Positions 6,604 to 13,177 of a DNA stretch of 13,177 bases are shown piece after piece. Origin of the DNA: Burkholderiales bacterium UBA2459 (GTDB lineage Bacteria > Pseudomonadota > Gammaproteobacteria > Burkholderiales > Burkholderiaceae_E); contig DDPV01000043.1 of NCBI GenBank assembly GCA_002342365.1, positions 96,069 through 109,245 of the forward strand. Direction: 5' to 3'. A program made the position numbers and the translations under genes. The notes beneath the pieces are model-generated. The model saw only the letters and a program-made list of their open reading frames with translations. It searched no databases and had not been told where the DNA came from. The first letter of the stretch is position 1. The number at the start of each line of letters is the position of its first letter.

Positions 6604-7797
6604 ATGAACCGTTCAATCAAACAAGACAGCGCAGCTGCCACAGAAGACACGGCGCCCATTGACGCGGACACACGATCTGCGCCGCCTGCTGCACTTTCAG
6701 GTATGCGGGTGCTGGACCTCTCCCGGGTGTTGGCGGGACCCTTATGTGCGCAAGTGCTTGGCGATCTGGGCGCTGACGTGATTAAAGTGGAATCCCCTGC
6801 CGGAGACGAGACCCGCAGACTTGGAAAGCCGGGGGAAGAAGGGTCTGCACCCTATTTCATGGGCCTAAACCGAAACAAAAAAGGCATCGTTCTTAATTTT
6901 GATAATGAAGCCGATCGGATGCGACTGCATGCACTGATTGAGCAATCCGATGTGCTCATCGAAAACTTTCTGCAAGGCAGCATGGCGCGCTGGGGATTTG
7001 ACTATGAAACCGTTTTGGCGCCGAGACAGCCCGCTCTGATTTACGCCAATATTTCAGGCTTTGGATGGGCAGGCCCGCTTAGCGGTCTTCCCGGCTATGA
7101 CGCGGTCGCTCAAGCACTCACCGGTATCATGGCAATTAATGGACACGACGAAACCGGTCCTACCCGAGTGGGTGTTCCATTGTGTGACATCACCACCGGC
7201 TTGTATGCAGCGATCGGAATTTTGGCTGCGTGGACCTTTCGAAAACAGACCGGCCTCGGCCAGCGTGTTGATGCCAATCTCTACGCAAGCGGCCTTGCAT
7301 TGATGCACCCGCATGCAGCCAATTGGTGGATGCAAGCCATCAACCCTGGTTTATCGGGTAATGCCCATCCCAACATTGCGCCTTACGAGAGCTTCATGAT
7401 CCGCGGCGAGCGGATCTTTATTGGGGTGGTGAACAATGGCCAGTTTGCAAAGCTCTGCCGGTTTCTGGCACTTCACGCACTCATCGATGACCCCCGATTT
7501 CTCGATCCTTCGCAACGTGTTGCTCATCGTGGCCTTTTACACCAGATCATTAGCGATGCTCTGAGCGCCCGTTGGCATCCGATGCTTTGGCGTGAACTGA
7601 TGCTTGCTGGCGTACCCGCAGGCATGGTCCACTCAATTCCCCAAGCCTTCACAGCCGAGCAAACTCAGGCCCTTGGCCTGGTTCCCCGGGAAGGCTTTTT
7701 TGGTACACCCTTTCCTGTTATGCTTTCCAGAACACCGGGGCGTGAGCAGCTTCCTGCCCCCAAGCTTGATGCGTCCAAGAAGGAATTCGAACCATGA
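6604..7797 (+). CDS. CoA-transferase family III (CaiB/BaiF) protein
   Basis: This is a cytoplasmic enzyme expected to move CoA between an acyl-CoA and a carboxylic acid through an aspartyl-CoA anhydride. The 397-residue length fits the family. Seen in order are MRVLDLSRVLAGP at 34-46, the GADVIKVESP block at 57-65, GLNRNKKGIVLN at 88-99, SGFGWAGP at 151-158, PGYDAVAQA at 163-171 and VGVPLCDITTGLYAA at 189-203. Asp195 in the last block aligns, from memory, with the catalytic Asp169 of formyl-CoA transferase once an N-terminal extension of about 26 residues is allowed for. The first 33 residues are low in complexity and no Shine-Dalgarno sequence precedes the ATG at 6604, so a start at 6703 is possible. 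The stop overlaps the next gene in ATGA. The substrate is unknown; the neighbours suggest an organic-acid CoA pathway. Confidence 0.92.
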   Translation: MNRSIKQDSAAATEDTAPIDADTRSAPPAALSGMRVLDLSRVLAGPLCAQVLGDLGADVIKVESPAGDETRRLGKPGEEGSAPYFMGLNRNKKGIVLNFDNEADRMRLHALIEQSDVLIENFLQGSMARWGFDYETVLAPRQPALIYANISGFGWAGPLSGLPGYDAVAQALTGIMAINGHDETGPTRVGVPLCDITTGLYAAIGILAAWTFRKQTGLGQRVDANLYASGLALMHPHAANWWMQAINPGLSGNAHPNIAPYESFMIRGERIFIGVVNNGQFAKLCRFLALHALIDDPRFLDPSQRVAHRGLLHQIISDALSARWHPMLWRELMLAGVPAGMVHSIPQAFTAEQTQALGLVPREGFFGTPFPVMLSRTPGREQLPAPKLDASKKEFEP

Positions 7798-8642
7798 CCA
7801 TTGCCGCTCCGCTGCCACTTCGTGAATTGCTCAAGCCGATCAAGGATGCTTGCCGTCTCGCAATTGGCAAGGAGGAAACGGGCGCCGCGCTTGCCGCCAC
7901 GCTTGCGCTCATCGCACAAGGTGTGAAGGATTTGCATCTGATTTGCCTGCCGATATCTGGCTTGCAGGCTGACTTGCTGATTGGTGCAGGCTGCGTATCC
8001 ACCCTTGAAACATCAGCGATAAGTCTGGGCGAGGCAGGCGCCGCTCCCCGTTTTTCCGCAGCGGTCCGCGAGGGTTCAATCCAGCTTATTGATGGCACAT
8101 GTCCGGCGATTTATGCGGGCTTTCAGGCAAGCCAGAAAGGCATTCCCTTCATGCCTTTGAGGGGCATACTCGATAGCGATCTGCTCAAACATCGTGACAG
8201 TTGGAAGCTGATCGACAATCCCTTCATGCCAGGCGATCGCATGGTGGCGGTTGCGCCAATTTGTCCGGACATCGCGCTCTTTCACGCGCAAGCTGTTGAC
8301 CGCGACGGGAATGTTTTTGTCGGACGCGATCGCGATGGTGTGTTGCTCGCGCATGCGTCAAAGCAGAGCCTGATTACAGTGGAAGCGCAGATCGATCTTG
8401 ATTTTATACAAGACCCGCTTCGCGCCGGAGCAACCCTGCCTGCAGTTTATGTGGATGGCATAAGCCTTGTTGCAGGCGGCGCGCGGCCTTTGTCATTCGG
8501 CGAACAATACCGTGCCGACATCGCTTTTTTGCGACGCTACGCGAAAATGGCGAGCTCTGAGGCCGGCTTTCGCGAGTGCCTCGACGAACTGATGAGCCTG
8601 CACGGCCTGGCGTTGGACCGAGACCTCGCAATTCAGGCATGA
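7794..8642 (+). CDS. Family I-like CoA-transferase, alpha subunit (GctA/IpdA-like)
   Basis: This is one half of a two-subunit CoA-transferase-like enzyme. The 282-residue product contains GVKDLHLI at 43-50, GLQADLLIGAG at 56-66, LGEAGAAPRF at 78-87, TCPAIYAGFQAS at 102-113, GIPFMPLRGILDSD at 116-129 and DIALFHAQAVDRDGNV at 159-174. These match the order of motifs in COG1788-type alpha subunits. The usual glycine-rich GGF motif near the N-terminus is degenerate (IGKEETGAALAA). The position that carries a key Glu in IpdA-type ring-cleaving hydrolases appears to be Cys103 here, judged by memory alignment. The ATG at 7794 has AAGGA nine bases upstream and overlaps the previous stop. The partner beta subunit follows with an ATGA overlap. 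Substrate and even reaction type (transferase or hydrolase) are unknown. Confidence 0.85.
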   Translation: MTIAAPLPLRELLKPIKDACRLAIGKEETGAALAATLALIAQGVKDLHLICLPISGLQADLLIGAGCVSTLETSAISLGEAGAAPRFSAAVREGSIQLIDGTCPAIYAGFQASQKGIPFMPLRGILDSDLLKHRDSWKLIDNPFMPGDRMVAVAPICPDIALFHAQAVDRDGNVFVGRDRDGVLLAHASKQSLITVEAQIDLDFIQDPLRAGATLPAVYVDGISLVAGGARPLSFGEQYRADIAFLRRYAKMASSEAGFRECLDELMSLHGLALDRDLAIQA

Positions 8643-9406
8643 GCACCGTTGCGGAGCGTGAATCCACGCAAGAGATACTGCCACTTGAGCGATGGATCGA
8701 TGTGATTGCCCAACTTCTGCACGGGGTGCGACATGTTGCGGTCGGGGCCTCATCGCCTATACCCGGAAGCGGCGCGCTGCTTGCACGCGCACTCAGTGAA
8801 GTCGACTCTGCTAGCAGCCCCACCCGGGTGTCGATTCTCGGTTCTCGAACACACAACGCATTCACCAACGGTGGGGTCGAGCTCTTTGATATGGCGGCAA
8901 CCGGGCGGATTGATGCGTTTTTCCTTGGCGGTGGTCAAATCGATGGAGAAGCGAATATCAATTTGGTAGGCACAGGAACTTACCCGCGAACCGAGGTCCG
9001 CTGGCCCGGATCTTTTGGGTCGGCCTACCTTTATCACTTGATTCCCCGCGTGATTCTCTTTCGTGAAGAACATAGCCGGCGAGTCTTTGTGCCACGGGTT
9101 GATTTCGTTTCAGCAAGCAGCATCAAGCGCGATGCTGACTACCGTCCGGGCGGGCCCTTTGCGTTGCTTACTGGACTTTGCTTGTTTCGCTTCAACCCTG
9201 TAAAGCGACGCTTCCTGCTGCAAAGCATCCACCCTGGCCACAGCCTTGAAGAGGTCAACGATCAAACAGGTTTTGATTTCGACCTTGCGCAGGATATGGG
9301 GCAAACGCCCGACCCGGACACCAAGCGACTTGCTCTGATAAGAGGACGGGTTCGTCATGAAATTGCCGAGACCTATCCGCACTTTGCCTCTCTCCTCAAG
9401 GCCTGA
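8639..9406 (+). CDS. Family I-like CoA-transferase, beta subunit (GctB/IpdB-like)
   Basis: This is the partner of the preceding alpha subunit. The 255-residue product starts at the ATG at 8639, inside an ATGA overlap, which fixes the start. It contains VGASSPIPGSG, RIDAFFLGGGQIDGEANINLVG, RWPGSFGSAYLY, a REEHSRRVFVPRVDFVSA block and a TGFDFDL/IAETYPHF end. These are typical of COG2057 beta subunits. In glutaconate and succinyl-CoA transferases this subunit carries the catalytic Glu in an ESG/ENG motif. The matching place here reads SILGSR, so the Glu seems absent. That puts it with a poorly characterised branch rather than with proven transferases. The alignment is from memory. The gene is third in the operon and ends 4 bp before the asparaginase gene. 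Confidence 0.85.
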   Translation: MSTVAERESTQEILPLERWIDVIAQLLHGVRHVAVGASSPIPGSGALLARALSEVDSASSPTRVSILGSRTHNAFTNGGVELFDMAATGRIDAFFLGGGQIDGEANINLVGTGTYPRTEVRWPGSFGSAYLYHLIPRVILFREEHSRRVFVPRVDFVSASSIKRDADYRPGGPFALLTGLCLFRFNPVKRRFLLQSIHPGHSLEEVNDQTGFDFDLAQDMGQTPDPDTKRLALIRGRVRHEIAETYPHFASLLKA

Positions 9407-9410
9407 TGCT

Positions 9411-10409
9411 ATGCACAAGGATTTGGGTATCGCACTCATCGGTACCGGTGGCACGATTGCCGGCCGCGCAAGCGACGCCACCACCGCTTCGCACTACAGG
9501 CCCGCAAGTCTGGGGGTGGATGCGATTCTTGCCTCGATACCGGAGCTTGCTACGCGCTATCGGATTGAGGTGCAGCAAGCCTTTCAGCTTGGCAGTTACG
9601 ACCTCACGCCTGAGCATTGGCTCAGTTTGCTCAGAACGGTTGAGCAGGCACTCGCTGACCCTGGCATCGGCGCAGCGCTGATTACCCATGGCACCGACAC
9701 CCTCGAGGAGACGGCAGCGTTTTTGCACCTGAGCGTTCAATCGCCAAAGCCGGTTATCGTGGTGGGAGCAATGCGACCGGCAAGCGCTTACTCGGCAGAC
9801 GGCCCGGCCAATGTGATCGATGGCTGCACCGTAGCGCTTCATCCGGGCGCTGTTGGGCGCGGTACCATGGTTGTGATGAACGGTCGTATTCACAGCGCAC
9901 TCCTAGTGACCAAACGGCATGTCAGCAGCACTGAAGCCTTCGACAGCGGATTTGAAGGTGCACTGGGCGAGGTAGCCGATCAGAGCCTGCGTTGGTTCAG
10001 GCCTGCCCATCGTGTTCGACCCTTGAAGGTACCCGATCCCTGCGAGCTGCCGCGCGTCGATCTAGTTCCGGCTTATGCAGGCTCGGATGAGGTTGCGATT
10101 GAAGCCTTCGTTCGCGCGGGAGCAAAAGCGATCGTTCATGCAGGGCTTGGCAATGGCAATGCGCCAACGGGCTCGCGCGCTGCGCTTCAATCCCTTGCAA
10201 GGCGTGGCGTATGGCTTGGCCGATGCAGTCGATGGATTCCTGGTGGCATCACCCGAAACAGCAGCATGTTTGACGATGATCAACTTGGAAACTTGACTGC
10301 GAGGGGCTTGGCAGCGCATAAACTGCGTATTGCCATGATGCTTGCGATCGCCTGCGGACTGGATCGTGCGGGATGTCAGCAGTGGCTTGACGAATTCTGG
10401 GAGCCCTAG
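9411..10409 (+). CDS. L-asparaginase, type II-like, without signal peptide
   Basis: This enzyme hydrolyses L-asparagine to aspartate and ammonia; some family members also take glutamine. The 332-residue product has the full active site. Thr15 is in GTGGTIAG (11-18), Tyr29 in the flexible loop and Ser62 in LGSYD. Thr95-Asp96 are in ITHGTDTLEETAAF (91-104) and Lys168 is in LLVTKRH. These correspond to Thr12, Tyr25, Ser58, Thr89-Asp90 and Lys162 of the E. coli periplasmic enzyme. VGAMRPAS and SADGP are also conserved. No signal peptide precedes the first beta strand, so it should be cytoplasmic. The ATG at 9411 has AAGG upstream. A start at 9357 would overlap the beta-subunit gene by 50 bp without benefit. 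The stop lies 1 bp before the OmpA-like gene. Why it sits with CoA-transferases is unclear. Confidence 0.93.
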   Translation: MHKDLGIALIGTGGTIAGRASDATTASHYRPASLGVDAILASIPELATRYRIEVQQAFQLGSYDLTPEHWLSLLRTVEQALADPGIGAALITHGTDTLEETAAFLHLSVQSPKPVIVVGAMRPASAYSADGPANVIDGCTVALHPGAVGRGTMVVMNGRIHSALLVTKRHVSSTEAFDSGFEGALGEVADQSLRWFRPAHRVRPLKVPDPCELPRVDLVPAYAGSDEVAIEAFVRAGAKAIVHAGLGNGNAPTGSRAALQSLARRGVWLGRCSRWIPGGITRNSSMFDDDQLGNLTARGLAAHKLRIAMMLAIACGLDRAGCQQWLDEFWEP

Positions 10410-10410
10410 C

Positions 10411-11187
10411 ATGCAGATTGTTTTCTCAACACGACTCAGGCGCGGGATGTGGGTGATTGTCCTGTTGCCAACTCTGGGATTTGCTCAAGGCTTTCGCGAG
10501 GCCCCGCGTGCGCCTGCCGCAGGCGCCGTCCAGGCGATTCAGGCACCCAACAGTGGTCCTCGCGCCATGGACGCGCAGTCGGCGGGGGCAGCAAGCAATA
10601 CCGCCGCAAGCGCCCAATTGCCAGCCGGACCCGTGAAGGCACCCTCTGCCGATTTGTCCGTCGAAGACATGATCAAGGCGCTGTCTGGCGGGCTGAGTCA
10701 GGCAGGCGCTGGCCCGGGAGCTGCCAACGCACCGGGCGCTGCCAAGGGTGCTGATGGAAGCATCGGTAATCCGGCTGCAGCCAATGCAGCGCTTCAGAGT
10801 CCGGGCAAGGGATCGCCGCTGCCCCAGCAAAGTACTGCCCTGAATGGGGGTGCAATGGTCGACCTGACGATCCAATTCGCTTTTGACTCGGCCACGATCC
10901 TTGATGAAAGCAAGGCCTTGCTCGACCGTCTTGCCAAGGCACTGAATGCACCGCAACTGCAAAGCCTGCGTTTTGTAGTCGAGGGTCATACAGATGGCGT
11001 GGGTAACAAACAATATAACGATCAACTTTCCGCGCGCCGCGCTCAATCGGTTGTCGATTACCTCGTCACTGGCGGTGTGGCATCAACAAGGCTTCGGAGC
11101 ACTGGAAAGGGCTTTTCAGAATTACTGTATCCGCAAGACCCAAAGGCTGCGGGTAATCGTCGCGTCCGAATCAAGGTAGGCATTTGA
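10411..11187 (+). CDS. OmpA C-terminal-domain envelope protein
   Basis: This is probably a periplasmic or outer-membrane-associated protein that binds peptidoglycan. The 258-residue product has a signal peptide (RLRRGMWVIVLLPTLGFA), with cleavage near residues 25-26. A long Ala/Gly/Pro-rich linker follows at about 30-147. The OmpA-like domain spans about 150-258. It includes FAFDSATI, VVEGHTDGVG at 189-198, NDQLSARRAQSVVDYL at 203-218 and NRRVRI at 249-254. Asp195 and Arg250-251 match the residues that grip diaminopimelate in the family. There is no beta-barrel and no lipobox cysteine. GGGAG-type sequence GGGAG at 10399-10403, seven bases upstream of the ATG, fixes the start. It is the last gene of the plus-strand operon, 1 bp after asparaginase, and converges on the gene at 11224. 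Confidence 0.92.
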   Translation: MQIVFSTRLRRGMWVIVLLPTLGFAQGFREAPRAPAAGAVQAIQAPNSGPRAMDAQSAGAASNTAASAQLPAGPVKAPSADLSVEDMIKALSGGLSQAGAGPGAANAPGAAKGADGSIGNPAAANAALQSPGKGSPLPQQSTALNGGAMVDLTIQFAFDSATILDESKALLDRLAKALNAPQLQSLRFVVEGHTDGVGNKQYNDQLSARRAQSVVDYLVTGGVASTRLRSTGKGFSELLYPQDPKAAGNRRVRIKVGI

Positions 11188-11223
11188 AGCTGGCGGCTCG
11201 CTTCGGAAGTCATGATCGAAGGC
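11188..11223. other. Short convergent intergenic gap
   Basis: Only 36 bp separate the stop codons of the plus-strand OmpA-like gene and the minus-strand small exported protein. A weak CTTCG/CGAAG inverted repeat is present but there is no T-run, so no terminator can be claimed. Confidence 0.5.
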
Positions 11224-11598
11224 TTAGCGGCGATAGCCCATCGGGATCGTCATCGATAAGCGGGGGCTGTGAAAGGGGTCGCCAGTTCCGTAGGGGTTGG
11301 TCAGCACCTGAGGAGCGCCCACCCCTGTCATCGGTCCGATGTCCCATCGAAAGGGGTTTGCAGCCGCATCAAACCAGTCGCGACGCATCTGTAGCCCGGT
11401 CATTACCGGCGGCCGCCACACCTGATCGAAGTTCAGGGCAGTTTGCTGCTGAAAAGGATAACGATAGCCATCCATACGCCTTGGGCAGTATGGGTCATTT
11501 GGACAAATTTGGGCAAGCGCAGAACCTAGAGCAAGGGTTGTCAAGATCCCTATAAACGTCCCTCTAAACATGTGGCTCAAACGAGGTCTTGGCTTCAT
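11224..11598 (-). CDS. Small exported protein of unknown function, coupled to pgi
   Basis: I do not recognise this family. The 124-residue product has a signal peptide (FRGTFIGILTTLALGSALA, cleavage about residue 29). A mature part of about 95 residues begins QICPNDPYCP, with a closely spaced Cys pair at 32 and 38. The rest is rich in Pro, Gly, Arg and aromatics (for example WRPP, NPFRWDIGPM, NPYGTGDPF) and has no membrane segment. The start at 11598 is supported by GGAGG six bases upstream and by an ATGA overlap with the pgi stop, so it is translated with pgi. An upstream ATG at 11628 lies inside pgi and lacks this site. The signal and start are clear, so this is probably a real gene. Its function, and the reason for coupling an exported protein to a glycolytic enzyme, are unknown. 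Confidence 0.72.
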   Translation of the reverse strand: MKPRPRLSHMFRGTFIGILTTLALGSALAQICPNDPYCPRRMDGYRYPFQQQTALNFDQVWRPPVMTGLQMRRDWFDAAANPFRWDIGPMTGVGAPQVLTNPYGTGDPFHSPRLSMTIPMGYRR

Positions 11599-13139
11599 CG
11601 CTGGCCTCCGATCAATCGATGGATCCATCGCGCCGTTTGTGCATCTGCATGATCGCGATTTTGTAGCATATGCGCTTCTATATCGATGGCCAGGACTTTA
11701 CCCAGCTCGACTCCCCATTGATCATAGGGGTTGACACCCCACAAAAATCCAGCGACTGCAACCCGATGCTCGTAAAGCGCAATCAGTGCGCCCAGCGATT
11801 TCGCATCAAGCCGACTCATCGACAAAATCGTACTCGGTCGTCCACCTGGAAAAACGCGATGCGGCGCAATCTTGTCTTGCGACCAGGCCGGATTGGCAGT
11901 TTTAACGGTTTCAGCCAAAGCCTCATGAAAGCTTTTGCCCTTGATCAGCGCAAGTGATTGGGCAAGCGCGTTGGCAAGCAGGCGGCGATGCGCATCGGCG
12001 TGTTCGTGTTCAGCTCTCTCAACCAGCACAAACTCAACCGGAGTCGGGTCGCTTCCTTGATGCAGCCATTGAAAAAAGGAATGTTGGGCGTTGGTACCCG
12101 CCTCCCCCCAAACCAGGGGCGCACTGGAATACGCCAAAACCTCACCGGCCTGATCAACAAACTTGCCGTTGCTCTCCATTTCCAACTGCTGCAGGTAAGA
12201 CGGAAGACGCGAAAGTCGGCTGTCGTAGGGAACCACACAACGCGAACGAAAGCCCATTGCATTACGATTCCAAACATCGAGCAATCCGAGTTGCCAAGGC
12301 AGGTTGTGCTGCGGTTCAGCCTCTAGCCAATGCTGATCCATCGCCCATGCACCGGACAAAAAGTCTTGAATCATCTCAGAGCCCAGGAAAGCGGCTGCAC
12401 TGAGGCTAATCGGCGACCAAAGCGAATAGCGACCACCTACCCAATCGGGAAAAGCGAAACTTCTTGATACGCCAAACGCTGCTGCGGCCTGCAGGTTTGA
12501 TGTCACGGCCACAGATCGCTTGCCAAATAAACCGGCTTGCCTCGCTTCCATCCACGATTTGAGGCGCTCGGCATTGAGCAAGGTTTCCGGCGTGGTAAAC
12601 GATTTGGAACATAAAACAATCTGCGCCTGAAGCGGATCAATCTCGGCAATCATCGCTTCAAGCTCGTGCAAGTCACCGTTGCCGGCGAAGTGAAGCTTCA
12701 GAGGGCTATGCGTTTTGAGCGGTGCAAGCGCCTGCACAAGCAGTCGCGGTCCGAGGTCAGACCCGCCGATTCCGATATGGATGAGGTGGTTGATGTCTGG
12801 ATTGCTGCGTATTTCATCGGCAAAGGCAAGAAATGACGATCGGGTCCTTGCAATCTCGTCTAATCCCTCGGCGTGCAAGCATGCGTCGGGCGCCCTCATT
12901 AAGCTGTGTCGAGCCGCCCTTCCCTCGCTCAGATTAACCACCTCGCCCTGAAACTGCTGATCGCGAAAATTGGCCAAGCCTTGCAACAGCGACCAGGCAG
13001 CGAGGTCTTCCCGAAGCGGCGCATCCCAGGCCTGGCGTGAAGCATCGACCGTGATGCCCGCTGCTTCAAGGAAAAAAACCTGCGGCTTACTTGCCCCAAG
13101 AGCGGCTTCAACCCAGCTTGAAGGCTCTGAAAGTCGCAT
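11595..13139 (-). CDS. pgi: Glucose-6-phosphate isomerase
   Basis: This cytoplasmic enzyme interconverts glucose 6-phosphate and fructose 6-phosphate in glycolysis and gluconeogenesis. The product is about 514 residues, somewhat shorter than the E. coli enzyme (549). Conserved blocks in order are HIGIGGSDLGP at 121-131, SKSFTTPET at 178-186, DWVGGRYSLWS at 232-242, MESNGK at 321-326, WGEAGTNAQHSFFQ at 344-357, LGALIALYEH at 449-458 and YDQWGVELGK at 472-481. Expected catalytic residues Arg237, Glu346, His353 and Lys481 are all present. The start is uncertain. The ATG at 13139 is preferred, but the frame stays open upstream through a TTG at 13154 to the window edge, so a few N-terminal residues may be missing. 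No clear Shine-Dalgarno sequence was seen. The stop overlaps the start of the small exported protein in ATGA. Confidence 0.95.
   Translation of the reverse strand: MRLSEPSSWVEAALGASKPQVFFLEAAGITVDASRQAWDAPLREDLAAWSLLQGLANFRDQQFQGEVVNLSEGRAARHSLMRAPDACLHAEGLDEIARTRSSFLAFADEIRSNPDINHLIHIGIGGSDLGPRLLVQALAPLKTHSPLKLHFAGNGDLHELEAMIAEIDPLQAQIVLCSKSFTTPETLLNAERLKSWMEARQAGLFGKRSVAVTSNLQAAAAFGVSRSFAFPDWVGGRYSLWSPISLSAAAFLGSEMIQDFLSGAWAMDQHWLEAEPQHNLPWQLGLLDVWNRNAMGFRSRCVVPYDSRLSRLPSYLQQLEMESNGKFVDQAGEVLAYSSAPLVWGEAGTNAQHSFFQWLHQGSDPTPVEFVLVERAEHEHADAHRRLLANALAQSLALIKGKSFHEALAETVKTANPAWSQDKIAPHRVFPGGRPSTILSMSRLDAKSLGALIALYEHRVAVAGFLWGVNPYDQWGVELGKVLAIDIEAHMLQNRDHADAQTARWIHRLIGGQR
11605..11609 (-). promoter_or_regulatory. 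Ribosome binding site of the small exported protein
   Basis: The minus strand reads GGAGG six bases before the ATG at 11598, inside the 3' end of pgi. This near-perfect site argues that the small gene is real and fixes its start. Confidence 0.75.
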
Positions 13140-13177
13140 TGCATGCTTTTGCAAGCGAAGCTGTAGTGAGGACGCGA

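Noticed and set aside
8576..8638. Upstream extension of the CoA-transferase beta subunit
   Set aside because: It lies inside the alpha subunit and adds Arg/Pro-rich residues; the ATGA overlap at 8639 is the natural start.
8404..8868. 154-codon minus-strand open frame across the alpha/beta subunit junction
   Set aside because: It is antisense to two conserved coding regions and has no recognisable protein features.
9357..9410. Upstream ATG for the asparaginase
   Set aside because: It overlaps the beta-subunit gene by 50 bp and adds residues that are not a signal peptide.
10426..11046. 206-codon minus-strand open frame opposite the OmpA-like gene
   Set aside because: It mirrors a signal peptide, a GC-rich linker and an OmpA domain; its Cys/Arg-rich translation looks like a shadow.
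11188..11223. Possible bidirectional terminator between the convergent genes
   Set aside because: The inverted repeat is only 5 bp with an 11-base loop and no T-run on either strand.
1..13177. CRISPR array, insertion sequence, tRNA or phage attachment site
   Set aside because: No regularly spaced direct repeats, transposase motifs, terminal inverted repeats or tRNA-like folds were seen by eye.

Overview
The window looks like a chromosomal segment of a Gram-negative proteobacterium. It carries an outer-membrane secretin, an OmpA-type peptidoglycan-binding lipid-envelope protein and Sec-type signal peptides. Base composition is mid-GC, roughly mid-50s percent by eye. The gene content and the style of the Flp pilin and CoA-transferase genes suggest a betaproteobacterium (Burkholderiales-like), but that assignment is an inference from family memory. 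No tRNA, rRNA, CRISPR array, transposase or phage gene is visible.

Left part, positions 1-6371, all on the minus strand and read right to left: a Tad/Flp (widespread colonisation island) type IVc pilus operon. Transcription order is the Flp-type pilin, a TadG-like protein, a TadE-like pseudopilin, an unrecognised exported protein, CpaB/RcpC, the CpaC/RcpA secretin, and the N-terminal 344 residues of a CpaF/TadA ATPase with an FHA domain fused in front. Genes are joined by 4-8 bp overlaps or very short gaps, except after the pilin, where a strong hairpin straddles the pilin stop codon. TadB/TadC, any TadZ/CpaE and the prepilin peptidase are not in the window. The first two would be expected beyond the left edge.

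Positions 6372-6603 form a divergent intergenic region between the pilus operon and a plus-strand operon.

Middle part, 6604-11187, plus strand: five genes in tight series, namely a family III (CaiB/BaiF) CoA-transferase, the two subunits of a family I-like CoA-transferase, a type II-like L-asparaginase without a signal peptide, and an OmpA C-terminal-domain envelope protein. Junctions are ATGA overlaps or gaps of 1-4 bp, so co-expression is likely. The pathway is not obvious. By comparison from memory, the A/B pair lacks the catalytic glutamate of classical family I enzymes.

Right part, 11224-13139, minus strand: glucose-6-phosphate isomerase (pgi), followed by a small exported protein of unknown function whose start codon overlaps the pgi stop codon. 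These face the OmpA gene tail to tail. The palindrome CGATCG, and its octamer form GCGATCGC, is clearly over-represented across the left and middle parts.
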